Source: a bacterium (GTDB lineage: Bacteria; Patescibacteriota; Minisyncoccia; 2-02-FULL-40-12; IGHO2-01-FULL-4-A). Taken from it: DNA of 64,000 nucleotides. The position numbers and the translations under genes were made by a program. Where the stretch lies: assembly GCA_030698885.1 (NCBI GenBank), contig JAUYLN010000037.1, forward strand, positions 1 to 64,000. The letters run 5' to 3'. The notes beneath the pieces are model-generated. The model did no database searches. It saw only the letters and a program-made list of their open reading frames with translations, and was not told the DNA's origin. Below, one piece after another: positions 16,433-23,536 of the stretch (its first letter is position 1; every line of letters begins with the position of its first letter).

Positions 16433-18763
16433 TTACTTCCGAAGCGCGGTCTTTATGACTTCGTCCATGTTTCTGACCAAAGTAAAGGTCAGAGATTTTC
16501 TTATTTCAGCCGGTATATCTTCCATAACGTCCTTCTTGTTGTCGGCCGGCAAAATTATTTTCTTGAGTCCGGCGCGATGAGCGGCTAGTATTTTTTCTTT
16601 AACTCCGCCGATTTCCAAAACTTTTCCGCGCAAAGTTATTTCCCCCGTCATGCCCACTTCTTTCCTGATTGGTTTTTTGGTGAACAAAGATATAAGAGCC
16701 GTGGCCATGGCGACTCCGGCAGACGGACCATCTTTTGGTACGGCCCCGGAAGGAACATGCACATGAATATCTTCGGAATAAAAATCTTCTTTGACGCCCA
16801 TTTTTGCGGCTCTGGAACGGGCATAGCTTAGGGCGGTCTGAACCGATTCTTTCATAACATTGCCCAAGTGGCCGGTCAGCATAAGCTTACCTTTGCCCGG
16901 CATCTTTGAGGCTTCAATAGATAATATTTCTCCGCCAACAGGAGTCCAGGCAAGACCGGTGGCAACTCCTATCTCATCTTTCTTCTCTGCTTCCTGATGA
17001 GTATATTTAACCGGTCCCAGATAGCTATGCAAAGATTTTGAATCAACTACGGTTCCTTTTTTTAATTTTTTCTCAACTATTTTTCTGGTAATTTTTCTGA
17101 CAATAGTCGCGACTTCCCTCTCCAAATTCCTGACTCCGGCTTCGCGGGTATGCATACGGATTACGTCCCGCAAAGCGCTGTCGTTGAACTTTATGTTGCC
17201 GTCTTTAATGCCGTGCTCTTTGAATATTTTGCCCAGAAGATAATTTTGGGCAATTTTTAATTTTTCGTCTTCGGTATAGCCCGGAAATTCTATTATCTCA
17301 AGCCTGTCACGAAGAGCCGGCGGAATAGTATCCAGCATATTTGCCGTAGTGACAAACAAGACATCCGACAAATCAAACGGCACCTCAAGATAGTGATCGG
17401 AAAAAGAATGGTTTTGCTCCGGGTCTAAAGCTTCAAGCAAGGCCGAAGACGGGTCGCCCCTGAAATCAGTTCCTATTTTATCTATTTCATCCAGCATAAA
17501 TACAGGATTAATGGTACCGGCGTTATTTATGCCCTGTATTATACGGCCCGGCAAAGCACCGACATAAGTCCTTCGGTGACCTCTTATCTCTGCTTCGTCT
17601 CTTAACCCTCCCAAAGAGACTCTCACAAATTTGCGTCCTAAGGCGCGGGCGATAGACTTGCCGATTGAAGTTTTGCCTACGCCCGGTGGACCGACAAAAC
17701 ACAGTATAGGGCCGCGAATTTTGCCCACCTGTTTTTGAACGGCAAGATATTCAAGTATCCTTTCTTTGGCTTTTTTAAGTCCGTAATGGTCTTCGTTTAA
17801 TATTTTTTCAGCACCTTTCAAATCTATTTTGCTCTCTGTTTTTTTAGACCAGGGCAAATCAACCAGCCAGTCAAGATAGGTTCTTAAATAGGAAACCTCC
17901 GGAGAAAATGGCGGCATCTTTTCAAGACGATTAAGCTCCTTGACTGCCTTATCTTTAACCTCCTTGGGCATGCCCAGGGTTTCTATTTTATTTTTTAGCG
18001 CATCCAGTTCGCCTTTTTCGCTATCCAGACCGAGCTCCTTCTCAATACTCTTAAGCTGTTCGCGAAGAAAAACTTCTTTTTGCATTTTACCAAGCTGTTT
18101 TTTGGTTTCCTGAGCTACCTTTTTTTCGGTTGTCAGAATCTCCAGCTCCCTGTTTAAATAGAAATTAACTTTAGTAAGGGCCTCCATCGCGTCAGGCGTT
18201 TCAAGCAGAGACTGCTGGTCATTGATGTCCAGATTCAAATTCATAGCGGCAAGATAGACCAATTGCTCAGGGTCTTTGACCTGGCTTAAGGCCACCATGA
18301 CATCAGACAAAGGTCCTGAAACCACCCTTGAGCTGATAATTTTCCTCAGTTGATCGGCAACAGTTCTCATTATGGCATCAATCTCAACGCTTTTAGCGCC
18401 TTCAATTTTAAAATCTTCAGCTGTTGCCTTTAGAAATGGTTCGGTCTGGGTAAATTCTTTTATCTTAACTCTGGCTATGCCCTCAACATCCACACGGGAA
18501 GTTCCGTCCGGCATTTTATGAACTTCAAAAACCTTACCTACTGTTCCGATGCTAAAAAGATCATCTGTGCCGACATCATCTTTTATATTTTTTTGAGTAA
18601 CAAAAATAACCAGTCTGTCTCCGGACATGGCATAATCAAGGGCTCCCACTGACTTTTCCCGTTGAACCAAAAGAGGCATGGCTATCCTAGGAAAAAGAAC
18701 CACGTTTTTCAACGCTATAACCGGCAACTGATGAGTTGTATTTTTTGTAACCATAGAAATCAA
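16433..18763 (-). CDS. lon: ATP-dependent protease Lon
   Basis: 776 aa, usual length. N-terminal substrate domain (~10-200), coiled coil (~205-255), AAA+ module with Walker A GPPGVGKTS at 358-366 and Walker B FMLDEID near 422-428, and the protease domain with Ser681 in PKDGPSAG and Lys722 in GGVKEK. It degrades misfolded and regulatory proteins in the cytoplasm. A second Met at residue 4 could be the start. Stands alone with a terminator behind it. Confidence 0.97.
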   Translation of the reverse strand: MISMVTKNTTHQLPVIALKNVVLFPRIAMPLLVQREKSVGALDYAMSGDRLVIFVTQKNIKDDVGTDDLFSIGTVGKVFEVHKMPDGTSRVDVEGIARVKIKEFTQTEPFLKATAEDFKIEGAKSVEIDAIMRTVADQLRKIISSRVVSGPLSDVMVALSQVKDPEQLVYLAAMNLNLDINDQQSLLETPDAMEALTKVNFYLNRELEILTTEKKVAQETKKQLGKMQKEVFLREQLKSIEKELGLDSEKGELDALKNKIETLGMPKEVKDKAVKELNRLEKMPPFSPEVSYLRTYLDWLVDLPWSKKTESKIDLKGAEKILNEDHYGLKKAKERILEYLAVQKQVGKIRGPILCFVGPPGVGKTSIGKSIARALGRKFVRVSLGGLRDEAEIRGHRRTYVGALPGRIIQGINNAGTINPVFMLDEIDKIGTDFRGDPSSALLEALDPEQNHSFSDHYLEVPFDLSDVLFVTTANMLDTIPPALRDRLEIIEFPGYTEDEKLKIAQNYLLGKIFKEHGIKDGNIKFNDSALRDVIRMHTREAGVRNLEREVATIVRKITRKIVEKKLKKGTVVDSKSLHSYLGPVKYTHQEAEKKDEIGVATGLAWTPVGGEILSIEASKMPGKGKLMLTGHLGNVMKESVQTALSYARSRAAKMGVKEDFYSEDIHVHVPSGAVPKDGPSAGVAMATALISLFTKKPIRKEVGMTGEITLRGKVLEIGGVKEKILAAHRAGLKKIILPADNKKDVMEDIPAEIRKSLTFTLVRNMDEVIKTALRK

Positions 18764-18860
18764 CTTAGCATACTAACAATCTAGCAATTTAACAGGTAGC
18801 CTAAAAGACTGCCCTTTAGTTGTTAAAATGTTTAATTGTTAATTTGATCCAGGTGAGTTA

Positions 18861-19571
18861 CTATTCACTATCCTTTTGAAAACTTTCATCCAATTCACTG
18901 TCTCCTTCTACTATTTTATGATCCTTGTCTATAATTTGTATTAAGTCGGCAACCAGCTTTTTGGGGTCAGAATTGTACACTATTTTGCCTGTGCCCCTGT
19001 GGGCCTTTTCAACAACATGGGCTATCTCATCTGCCATTCCGCCGGTACCTATTAAAATCCCTATGGGTTTATTGTCTTCAAATGCTATCGTAAATTCATT
19101 AAGAGTCCCCATCCTGCCACATACTATTATGACGGCATCAGCGGACCTGGTTAAAAGCAGGTTGCGACCGGCATAGTTAAACCCTGTATATATTATAAAA
19201 TCAAAATTGTCAATTGGCAAGCGGTAAGACTTTACGTGCGCGGCATAACTGGCGGCCGGTGAAATTCCTATAGATATGCCTCCTTCTTCCTTGGCTCCCT
19301 TCGCCGACCAAAAGGGCATGCCGGTAGTGGCGCCGGTAATCAGAATACCATTCTGCCTTACCACCTCCCGGCCCAGTTCTTCGGCTTTTATATGAGCATC
19401 CTTAGCACAATGGCCGGTTTCAGCCGCACCCGAAACTACAAATTTATATTTCATCCCGTTTAGAAGTGGTCCTGCCAAAGTATTAAGGACTCGCGCCTTC
19501 GGCGCGAGTATGACTTCTAACAGAACCCCATTTATTCTTTTAATCCTAGCAACATTACCGGCCATTTTCAA
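18861..19571 (-). CDS. SLOG/LOG-like nucleotide-binding protein
   Basis: 236 aa as drawn. From residue 40 (MKYKFVVSGAAETGHC) the sequence is a Rossmann-type SLOG domain like the TIGR00725/DprA-LOG group, with ILITGATTGMPFWSAKGAKE and CGRMGTLNEFTIAFEDNKPIGIL, the latter resembling the PGGxGTxxE loop. The first 39 residues include a GC hairpin (19490-19510) and do not look like the family, so the true start may be ATG 19452-19454, though no strong ribosome binding site stands before it. It likely binds a nucleotide or nucleotide sugar. C-terminus is acidic. Confidence 0.75.
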   Translation of the reverse strand: MKMAGNVARIKRINGVLLEVILAPKARVLNTLAGPLLNGMKYKFVVSGAAETGHCAKDAHIKAEELGREVVRQNGILITGATTGMPFWSAKGAKEEGGISIGISPAASYAAHVKSYRLPIDNFDFIIYTGFNYAGRNLLLTRSADAVIIVCGRMGTLNEFTIAFEDNKPIGILIGTGGMADEIAHVVEKAHRGTGKIVYNSDPKKLVADLIQIIDKDHKIVEGDSELDESFQKDSE

Positions 19572-19609
19572 CCAAATAAAATCCCCCTAAGGCCTGGGGG
19601 ATAAAACGG

Positions 19610-19924
19610 CTATAATTCTTCGGCAGTTTTTTCAAGCTCCAAAGAAAATTCCATAATTTCGTGACTAAATTGTTGCGAGTCAGCTATCAGACTCATAACA
19701 AATTTGGCAAATTTATTATAATCCTGATGAAATTTTCCGGTAATAGGGCCCCTGTAAGATTCGGCCAAATCCTCTGCTATTTTTATTTTTTTCTGCCTTT
19801 CTTCAAAAGAAACGCCCCGATTCGGATCAAAAGCATCAAGAGCTTGGTGCATGGCCAAATAAATATCCGGTAATTTTGTTTTTTCTGACCTCTCGCTAGG
19901 TTCAGACACTCCGCATCCGTTCAT
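19610..19924 (-). CDS. Hypothetical small helical protein
   Basis: 104 aa, starting MNGCGVSEPSERSEKTKLPD; this ATG (19922-19924) was chosen because AAAGGAG lies seven bases upstream. The rest is soluble and helical (PDIYLAMHQALDAFDP, FHQDYNKFAKFVMSLIADSQ) and ends in an acidic helix. No family recognised. It is divergent from the kinase-like gene at 20052. Confidence 0.55.
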   Translation of the reverse strand: MNGCGVSEPSERSEKTKLPDIYLAMHQALDAFDPNRGVSFEERQKKIKIAEDLAESYRGPITGKFHQDYNKFAKFVMSLIADSQQFSHEIMEFSLELEKTAEEL

Positions 19925-20051
19925 ATAATCTCCTTTGCACTTTTTAAATAATAACACTTCTTATAGAAAATAGCAATAGACCAGTTTTTTGATTGACCTC
20001 CTAAGTCTTAAATGATAGTTTCTAATCAGCAAAGGAAGTGAGGGAGTGGCT

Positions 20052-20618
20052 ATGAAAAAAATCATAGGACTTACAGGAGAACCACGGGCCGGAAAAAGTT
20101 CGTTTATAAAAATACTTACCGAAATCGTAAAACCATTAACAATTGAACGGATTAGCTCAGGGGAAATTTTGACAGCAATAGCTGATGCTGTCGGCCTGCA
20201 AAAAAGCAGAAGCAATTTGCAAAATCTTGCCATAGCCATCTACGACAATCTGGGCAAAGACGTAATATCTTACGCAGTGCTGGCAAAAATGGCTAAAAAT
20301 TATTCGGACATTATTATTTTTGACGGAGTAAGATGGGAATCAGATGTTGACATGCTAAGACGTTTTGAGAATAGTATGATTGTTTATATCACGGCTGACG
20401 TAAGAATACGCTGGCAAAGAGCCAGAAAAGCGGCTGAAAAAGCAGATGAAGCCGTGGTCAGTCTTGACCAATTTGAAAAAGAAGAACAAGCCAGAACCGA
20501 ATTGCTAATTAGAAAGATTGGGGAAAGAGCGGATTTCAGAATAACAAACAACGGAACTGAGAATGATTTACGTAAACAAGTTTTGGATTTTTATAAACAA
20601 AAATTAAAAGGGCACTAG
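20052..20618 (+). CDS. P-loop NMP/dephospho-CoA kinase-like protein
   Basis: 188 aa. Walker A GEPRAGKSSF at the N-terminus, then ISSGEIL, FDGVRWESD (Walker B-like) and ITADVRIRWQRARKAAEKAD, an arginine-rich lid as in nucleoside monophosphate, deoxynucleotide and dephospho-CoA kinases. ATG 20052 fits the GAGGGAG ribosome binding site better than the GTG two codons earlier. It is a rare plus-strand gene here and ends in its own terminator. The phosphate acceptor is not known. Confidence 0.75.
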   Translation: MKKIIGLTGEPRAGKSSFIKILTEIVKPLTIERISSGEILTAIADAVGLQKSRSNLQNLAIAIYDNLGKDVISYAVLAKMAKNYSDIIIFDGVRWESDVDMLRRFENSMIVYITADVRIRWQRARKAAEKADEAVVSLDQFEKEEQARTELLIRKIGERADFRITNNGTENDLRKQVLDFYKQKLKGH

Positions 20619-20627
20619 CCCTTTTTT
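20606..20627 (+). terminator. Terminator of the kinase-like gene
   Basis: AAAAGGGC and GCCCTTTT pair around a four-base loop that contains the stop codon, followed by TT. Confidence 0.8.
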
Positions 20628-20631
20628 GATT

Positions 20632-20780
20632 TGTCCGCCCAGTCCCGCCAAGGCGGGACGACCATCTCCTTAAAAGGCCTCTTCTGAGTTCGGGCAAAAA
20701 GGCCATTACTCCCCGCCCGAACCGTAGCGAACTCCGGTTCGGTACGGGCGGATACCAACTGAGCCCAACCTAAAACCCAG
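20632..20780 (-). pseudogene. Decayed tRNA-Lys copy with inserted palindromes
   Basis: Pieces of tRNA-Lys occur in the correct order: GTCCGCCC (acceptor), GACCATCTCCTTAAAAGG (anticodon arm) and ACCAACTGAGC (D arm). The T arm is replaced by a CCCGCC/GGCGGG palindrome. A longer GC-rich insert with CCGAACC/GGTTCGG pairs interrupts the D-arm side. Confidence 0.75.
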
Positions 20781-20782
20781 TG

Positions 20783-20855
20783 TCCGCCCTGTTGGATTCG
20801 AACCAACGACCATCTCCTTAAAAGGGAGTTGCTCTACCAACTGAGCTAAGGGCGG
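20783..20855 (-). tRNA. tRNA-Lys (anticodon TTT)
   Basis: 73 nt. Acceptor CCGCCCT/AGGGCGG, D arm GCTC..GAGC, anticodon loop CTTTTAA (TTT), T arm GTTGG TTCGAAT CCAAC. Discriminator A; CCA is not encoded, matching the presence of a CCA-adding enzyme gene. Decayed copies lie on both sides. Confidence 0.93.
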
Positions 20856-20916
20856 ACACTGGGTTTTAAATGATACAAAACTAAATTATTTTTAATTTAA
20901 ACTTTATAAATCTCCT

Positions 20917-20966
20917 GCGGATACCAACTGACCTGCCTGCCGGCAGGCAGGGCTAAGGGCGGATAT
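20917..20966 (-). pseudogene. tRNA-Lys 5-prime fragment split by a palindrome
   Basis: ATACCAACTGA and GCTAAGGGCGGAT are the contiguous D-arm/acceptor sequence of tRNA-Lys, separated exactly by the 20-nt palindrome at 20932-20951. The insertion point can be read directly against the intact gene. Confidence 0.8.
20932..20951. repeat. 20-nt palindrome, family copy 1
   Basis: CCTGCCTGCCGGCAGGCAGG is a perfect palindrome inside the tRNA-Lys fragment. Related copies lie at 20993-21012, 51516-51534 and 61092-61111. Confidence 0.9.
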
Positions 20967-20992
20967 TTTGTAATTTTAAATTTCCAATTTTA

Positions 20993-21012
20993 CCTACCTG
21001 CCGGCAGGCAGG
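20993..21012. repeat. 20-nt palindrome, family copy 2
   Basis: CCTACCTGCCGGCAGGCAGG, one base different from copy 1, in the spacer between the tRNA-Lys region and the adenosyltransferase gene. Confidence 0.85.
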
Positions 21013-21099
21013 AATTTTAATTGAAATCAGAATATTTGAATATCTGAAATTTTAAAATTGATTTAAAATTTAAAACTTAAAACTTAAAATTTAAAATTT

Positions 21100-21657
21100 T
21101 TATCTGTATCTCGGGTGCTTTTCTTTTATTTTTAATTTCCAATTTACATATCTTGCTAAAGCGAACAAAGCGCTGGATAAACGATTCAGAAATTGTAAAA
21201 ATTCAAGGCTTATTTTTTCCTGGCCAGCGTAATTTTTAGCCAGCCTCTCTACGTGTCTGGCCATTGCCCGCCCGACATCAATCCTTGAGCTTTCTTCGCC
21301 TTCGCCGGAAATAACAAATTTTGTAATAGGCGGGATTTTTTTGTCTATTTTTAAAACAATCTCTTCTAGTTTTTCAATCTTCTCTAAGGTTATTTTTACT
21401 TTAGGCTTAAACCCGGACCTCACCGAAGCAAGTTCCGCCTGGGCTATAAAAAGCATCTCCTGAATATCAAACAGCCAAACAGCTATATCTTTTAATTTAC
21501 TCTTATTCTTAACGCCTGTCCTGCAAAAACCAATCCAGCTGTTTAGCTCATCCAGCCCGCCCAGCAGATAAAAAAACGGATTGTCTTTACTGATTTTCTT
21601 CTTGCCAAGCAAAGTAGAACCCTTATCGCCTTTCTTTGTGTAGAACTTTGTTCTCAT
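21100..21657 (-). CDS. Corrinoid adenosyltransferase (PduO type)
   Basis: 185 aa. N-terminal TKKGDKGSTLLGKKKISKD is the ATP-binding TKxGDxGxTxL loop; SSRIDVGRAMARHVERLAKN is the RxxxRxxER helix. It transfers adenosyl from ATP to cob(I)alamin to make coenzyme B12. Because the only ribonucleotide reductase seen here (35957-38743) is the B12-dependent class II type, this enzyme probably makes its cofactor from salvaged corrinoid. No cobalamin synthesis genes are in the window. Start ATG 21657. Confidence 0.93.
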   Translation of the reverse strand: MRTKFYTKKGDKGSTLLGKKKISKDNPFFYLLGGLDELNSWIGFCRTGVKNKSKLKDIAVWLFDIQEMLFIAQAELASVRSGFKPKVKITLEKIEKLEEIVLKIDKKIPPITKFVISGEGEESSRIDVGRAMARHVERLAKNYAGQEKISLEFLQFLNRLSSALFALARYVNWKLKIKEKHPRYR

Positions 21658-21708
21658 AACAAAAACCGAGCTAAGCTCGGCTACATAATAACATAAAAAT
21701 TAGCAAAA

Positions 21709-22242
21709 TCAAATATATTTTAGCTCTTTGAGAATATAATACCAGACCGGTTCAAGGCCGGGATTCTCCTTCCATTCAGGGTCGGTTTTCTTTTCGCCAG
21801 GATTTATTCCAAAAATAGCAACCGTTAATTCTCCCACCGCATCGTATGGAATTGCATATTTATTAATAAAATATTCGGTGCGCCTTGCAAGCTCTTTAAC
21901 TTTCTCTAAATTTCTCCAGCGAGCCTCCTTAGCATCATATCCAGCCTTTAATTCGCCCGTCCAAGATATGGCTTCCGAAACTTCCCATGAATGGTGCGAG
22001 CCGTTCTCTCGCTTGCACGGATTATCTATATCTTTTTTAAAAACCACTTTGTCCTGTGTGACATCCAGGCCAACTTCTTCTCTCACCTCCCTTTTTAGCC
22101 CGACATTCCAGGGATTATCGCCATCAACATGACCCGCAGGCAAAGCATACGCTTCGGGATAATTCTTTCTGAAAATAATGGCCATGTCGTCGCCATTTTT
22201 TATTATCATCCCTACGCTTGTGTTATCGCAAATTTTTGCCAT
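21709..22242 (-). CDS. Nudix hydrolase-like protein with altered Nudix box
   Basis: 177 aa. The box reads GHVDGDNPWNVGLKREVREEVGL: the REVREEVG core is intact, but the first Glu of G-x5-E is Asn (G-HVDGD-N). Such proteins cleave nucleoside diphosphates linked to another group. The gene follows the two deoxyribosyltransferase-like paralogs on the same strand with only 8 bp to the nearest, suggesting co-transcription in nucleotide or nucleoside metabolism. The substrate is unknown, and activity may be changed by the missing Glu. Confidence 0.85.
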   Translation of the reverse strand: MAKICDNTSVGMIIKNGDDMAIIFRKNYPEAYALPAGHVDGDNPWNVGLKREVREEVGLDVTQDKVVFKKDIDNPCKRENGSHHSWEVSEAISWTGELKAGYDAKEARWRNLEKVKELARRTEYFINKYAIPYDAVGELTVAIFGINPGEKKTDPEWKENPGLEPVWYYILKELKYI

Positions 22243-22250
22243 AGTTCCTC

Positions 22251-22682
22251 CTATGTTAACCTTTTGACTAACTCTTCGGGCTTATCCAGTATTTCAGTAA
22301 AAAGAATATCCCGGCAAATTTCTCCGCCAAACTTTGTATGTTTTTCAGGTTCTAGGGCATATATTACCATATTTTTCCCATGAGCAAAGCCCAGCTCCAA
22401 GGTTGTGTTGACTCCGAGATATCCTTTTTTATTATATATGAAACAAACATCGGCCTTTCTTATGCGGTCAAAATGCTCATGAACCATGGCCGGCACGCGA
22501 AGCCTGTAGTTTCTTGACTGGAGCCTGTCTTTTTCTTTTTTACCGAGCATCTTTGTTCTTTGTCTTTCAAAATTCGGCTCAAAAACCACTCCGACTCCAA
22601 GAGCCTTGAGTCTATCCACAAACTGCCTTATTTCGGTTTTATATCTCTGCGACCCGCAGACTACAACGCTTTTCATGCTCAT
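22251..22682 (-). CDS. Nucleoside 2-deoxyribosyltransferase-like protein A
   Basis: 143 aa. Rossmann-like: begins KSVVVCGSQRY, contains IRKADVCFIYNKKGYLGVNTTLELGFAHGKNMVIYAL. The ADVCFIYN strand and the G-x-N-TxxELG-A helix match the active-site region of nucleoside deoxyribosyltransferase-like enzymes, where a Glu is the nucleophile. Paralogous to the next gene (about 30 percent by eye). Whether it acts on nucleosides or senses a nucleotide is not clear. Confidence 0.7.
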   Translation of the reverse strand: MSMKSVVVCGSQRYKTEIRQFVDRLKALGVGVVFEPNFERQRTKMLGKKEKDRLQSRNYRLRVPAMVHEHFDRIRKADVCFIYNKKGYLGVNTTLELGFAHGKNMVIYALEPEKHTKFGGEICRDILFTEILDKPEELVKRLT

Positions 22683-22745
22683 CTACTAATTACTAATTAA
22701 ATCACGAATATACAAATAATGATTTAGTCTGTAGATTAGTATACT
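22682..22745. repeat. AT-rich intergenic hairpin, family TACTAATTAC copy 1
   Basis: TCTACTAATTACTAATTAAA begins a partly self-complementary spacer that ends GTAGATTAGTATACTA. Same family at 23205-23240, 43160-43314, 43578-43668 and 44016-44098. Confidence 0.7.
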
Positions 22746-23202
22746 ATTTAATTTTTTCAAAAAGTTCTTTGGGTGTCTTAGCAATATCATGCACCAGATA
22801 GCTTGCTGAAGGTTCTTCGTACATATCTTTAGGATAATTTCCCATTAAAAATTTGGGTTGAAGGGCAAAAATCAATTTTCTGGTAATGGCCGCGGCAAAA
22901 AGTTCTCCGTGAGTATTGGCCCCGATATAGCCATCCTTGTTAAAAATGAAAACAATATCCGCCTGAGCTACTTTGCGAAAAAGATGATTATAAACCACTC
23001 CCGGAATGGCTTTGCGGTACGATGCATCCTGAAGTCTCATTTTCTCACTGCTTAATTCAAACTTACGTTCCTTCTTCTCAAACTCAGGATGAAAAATAAC
23101 AAAACTCTGTTTGTTTTTTCTGGCAATTTTCTGAAAATCAGCCATGAATTTTTCCAGTTCGGGCCTGAATTTCTGTGATGCGCAAAAACATATCTTAATC
23201 AT
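22744..23202 (-). CDS. Nucleoside 2-deoxyribosyltransferase-like protein B
   Basis: 152 aa, paralog of the neighbour at 22251-22682. It begins IKICFCASQKFRPELEKFM and holds VAQADIVFIFNKDGYIGANTHGELFAAAITRKLIFALQP. The key Asn-Thr-x-x-Glu element is kept as NTHGEL. The conserved order (Nudix, A, B) and tight spacing suggest one operon. The C-terminus SYLVHDIAKTPKELFEKIK parallels paralog A. Function inferred from fold only. Confidence 0.68.
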   Translation of the reverse strand: MIKICFCASQKFRPELEKFMADFQKIARKNKQSFVIFHPEFEKKERKFELSSEKMRLQDASYRKAIPGVVYNHLFRKVAQADIVFIFNKDGYIGANTHGELFAAAITRKLIFALQPKFLMGNYPKDMYEEPSASYLVHDIAKTPKELFEKIK

Positions 23203-23204
23203 AA

Positions 23205-23240
23205 TCTACTAATTACTAATTAAATCACTAATATACTAAT
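23205..23240. repeat. AT-rich intergenic repeat, family TACTAATTAC copy 2
   Basis: TCTACTAATTACTAATTAAA then TCACTAATATACTAAT, the left half of the hairpin family, upstream of paralog B. Confidence 0.7.
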
Positions 23241-23306
23241 CCCTGAATAAAAATGGCATATCATGTAATCAATACTCATCATAGGACGTTACCTGCCACA
23301 AACAAG

Positions 23307-23436
23307 TTGACCCCGCCCCTGAAAACCGACATAATAGTCACGCGATTTTTTAATAAGCACCCCGAATTTATATTAATTGTATAAAAATTATTTAAATAAC
23401 TATAAAAACTTATCGGTTTTCAGGGGCGGGGTTGAC
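23307..23436. mobile_element. MITE-like element, 18-19 bp inverted ends with 5-bp direct repeats
   Basis: CCCCGCCCCTGAAAACCGA (23311-23329) is matched by its exact reverse complement at 23413-23431, about 80 bp away. TTGAC flanks both sides as a direct repeat (23307-23311 and 23432-23436), the look of a target-site duplication. The interior is AT-rich and has no ORF, so it would need a transposase elsewhere. It could alternatively be a long-loop terminator; the direct repeat argues for insertion. Confidence 0.55.
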
Positions 23437-23464
23437 AAAGCCCATACTAGATAGTCGGGATAAA

Positions 23465-23493
23465 AACAGCCCCGCCAGGTGGGGCTGTTTTTA
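23465..23493. terminator. Terminator downstream of the VirD4-like gene
   Basis: AAAAACAGCCCC and GGGGCTGTTTTT pair around a seven-base loop; symmetrical, so usable from both sides. Confidence 0.8.
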
Positions 23494-23536
23494 ATAACCA
23501 TTTACTAGTTACTGATTACCTGTTACCGATTACTAG

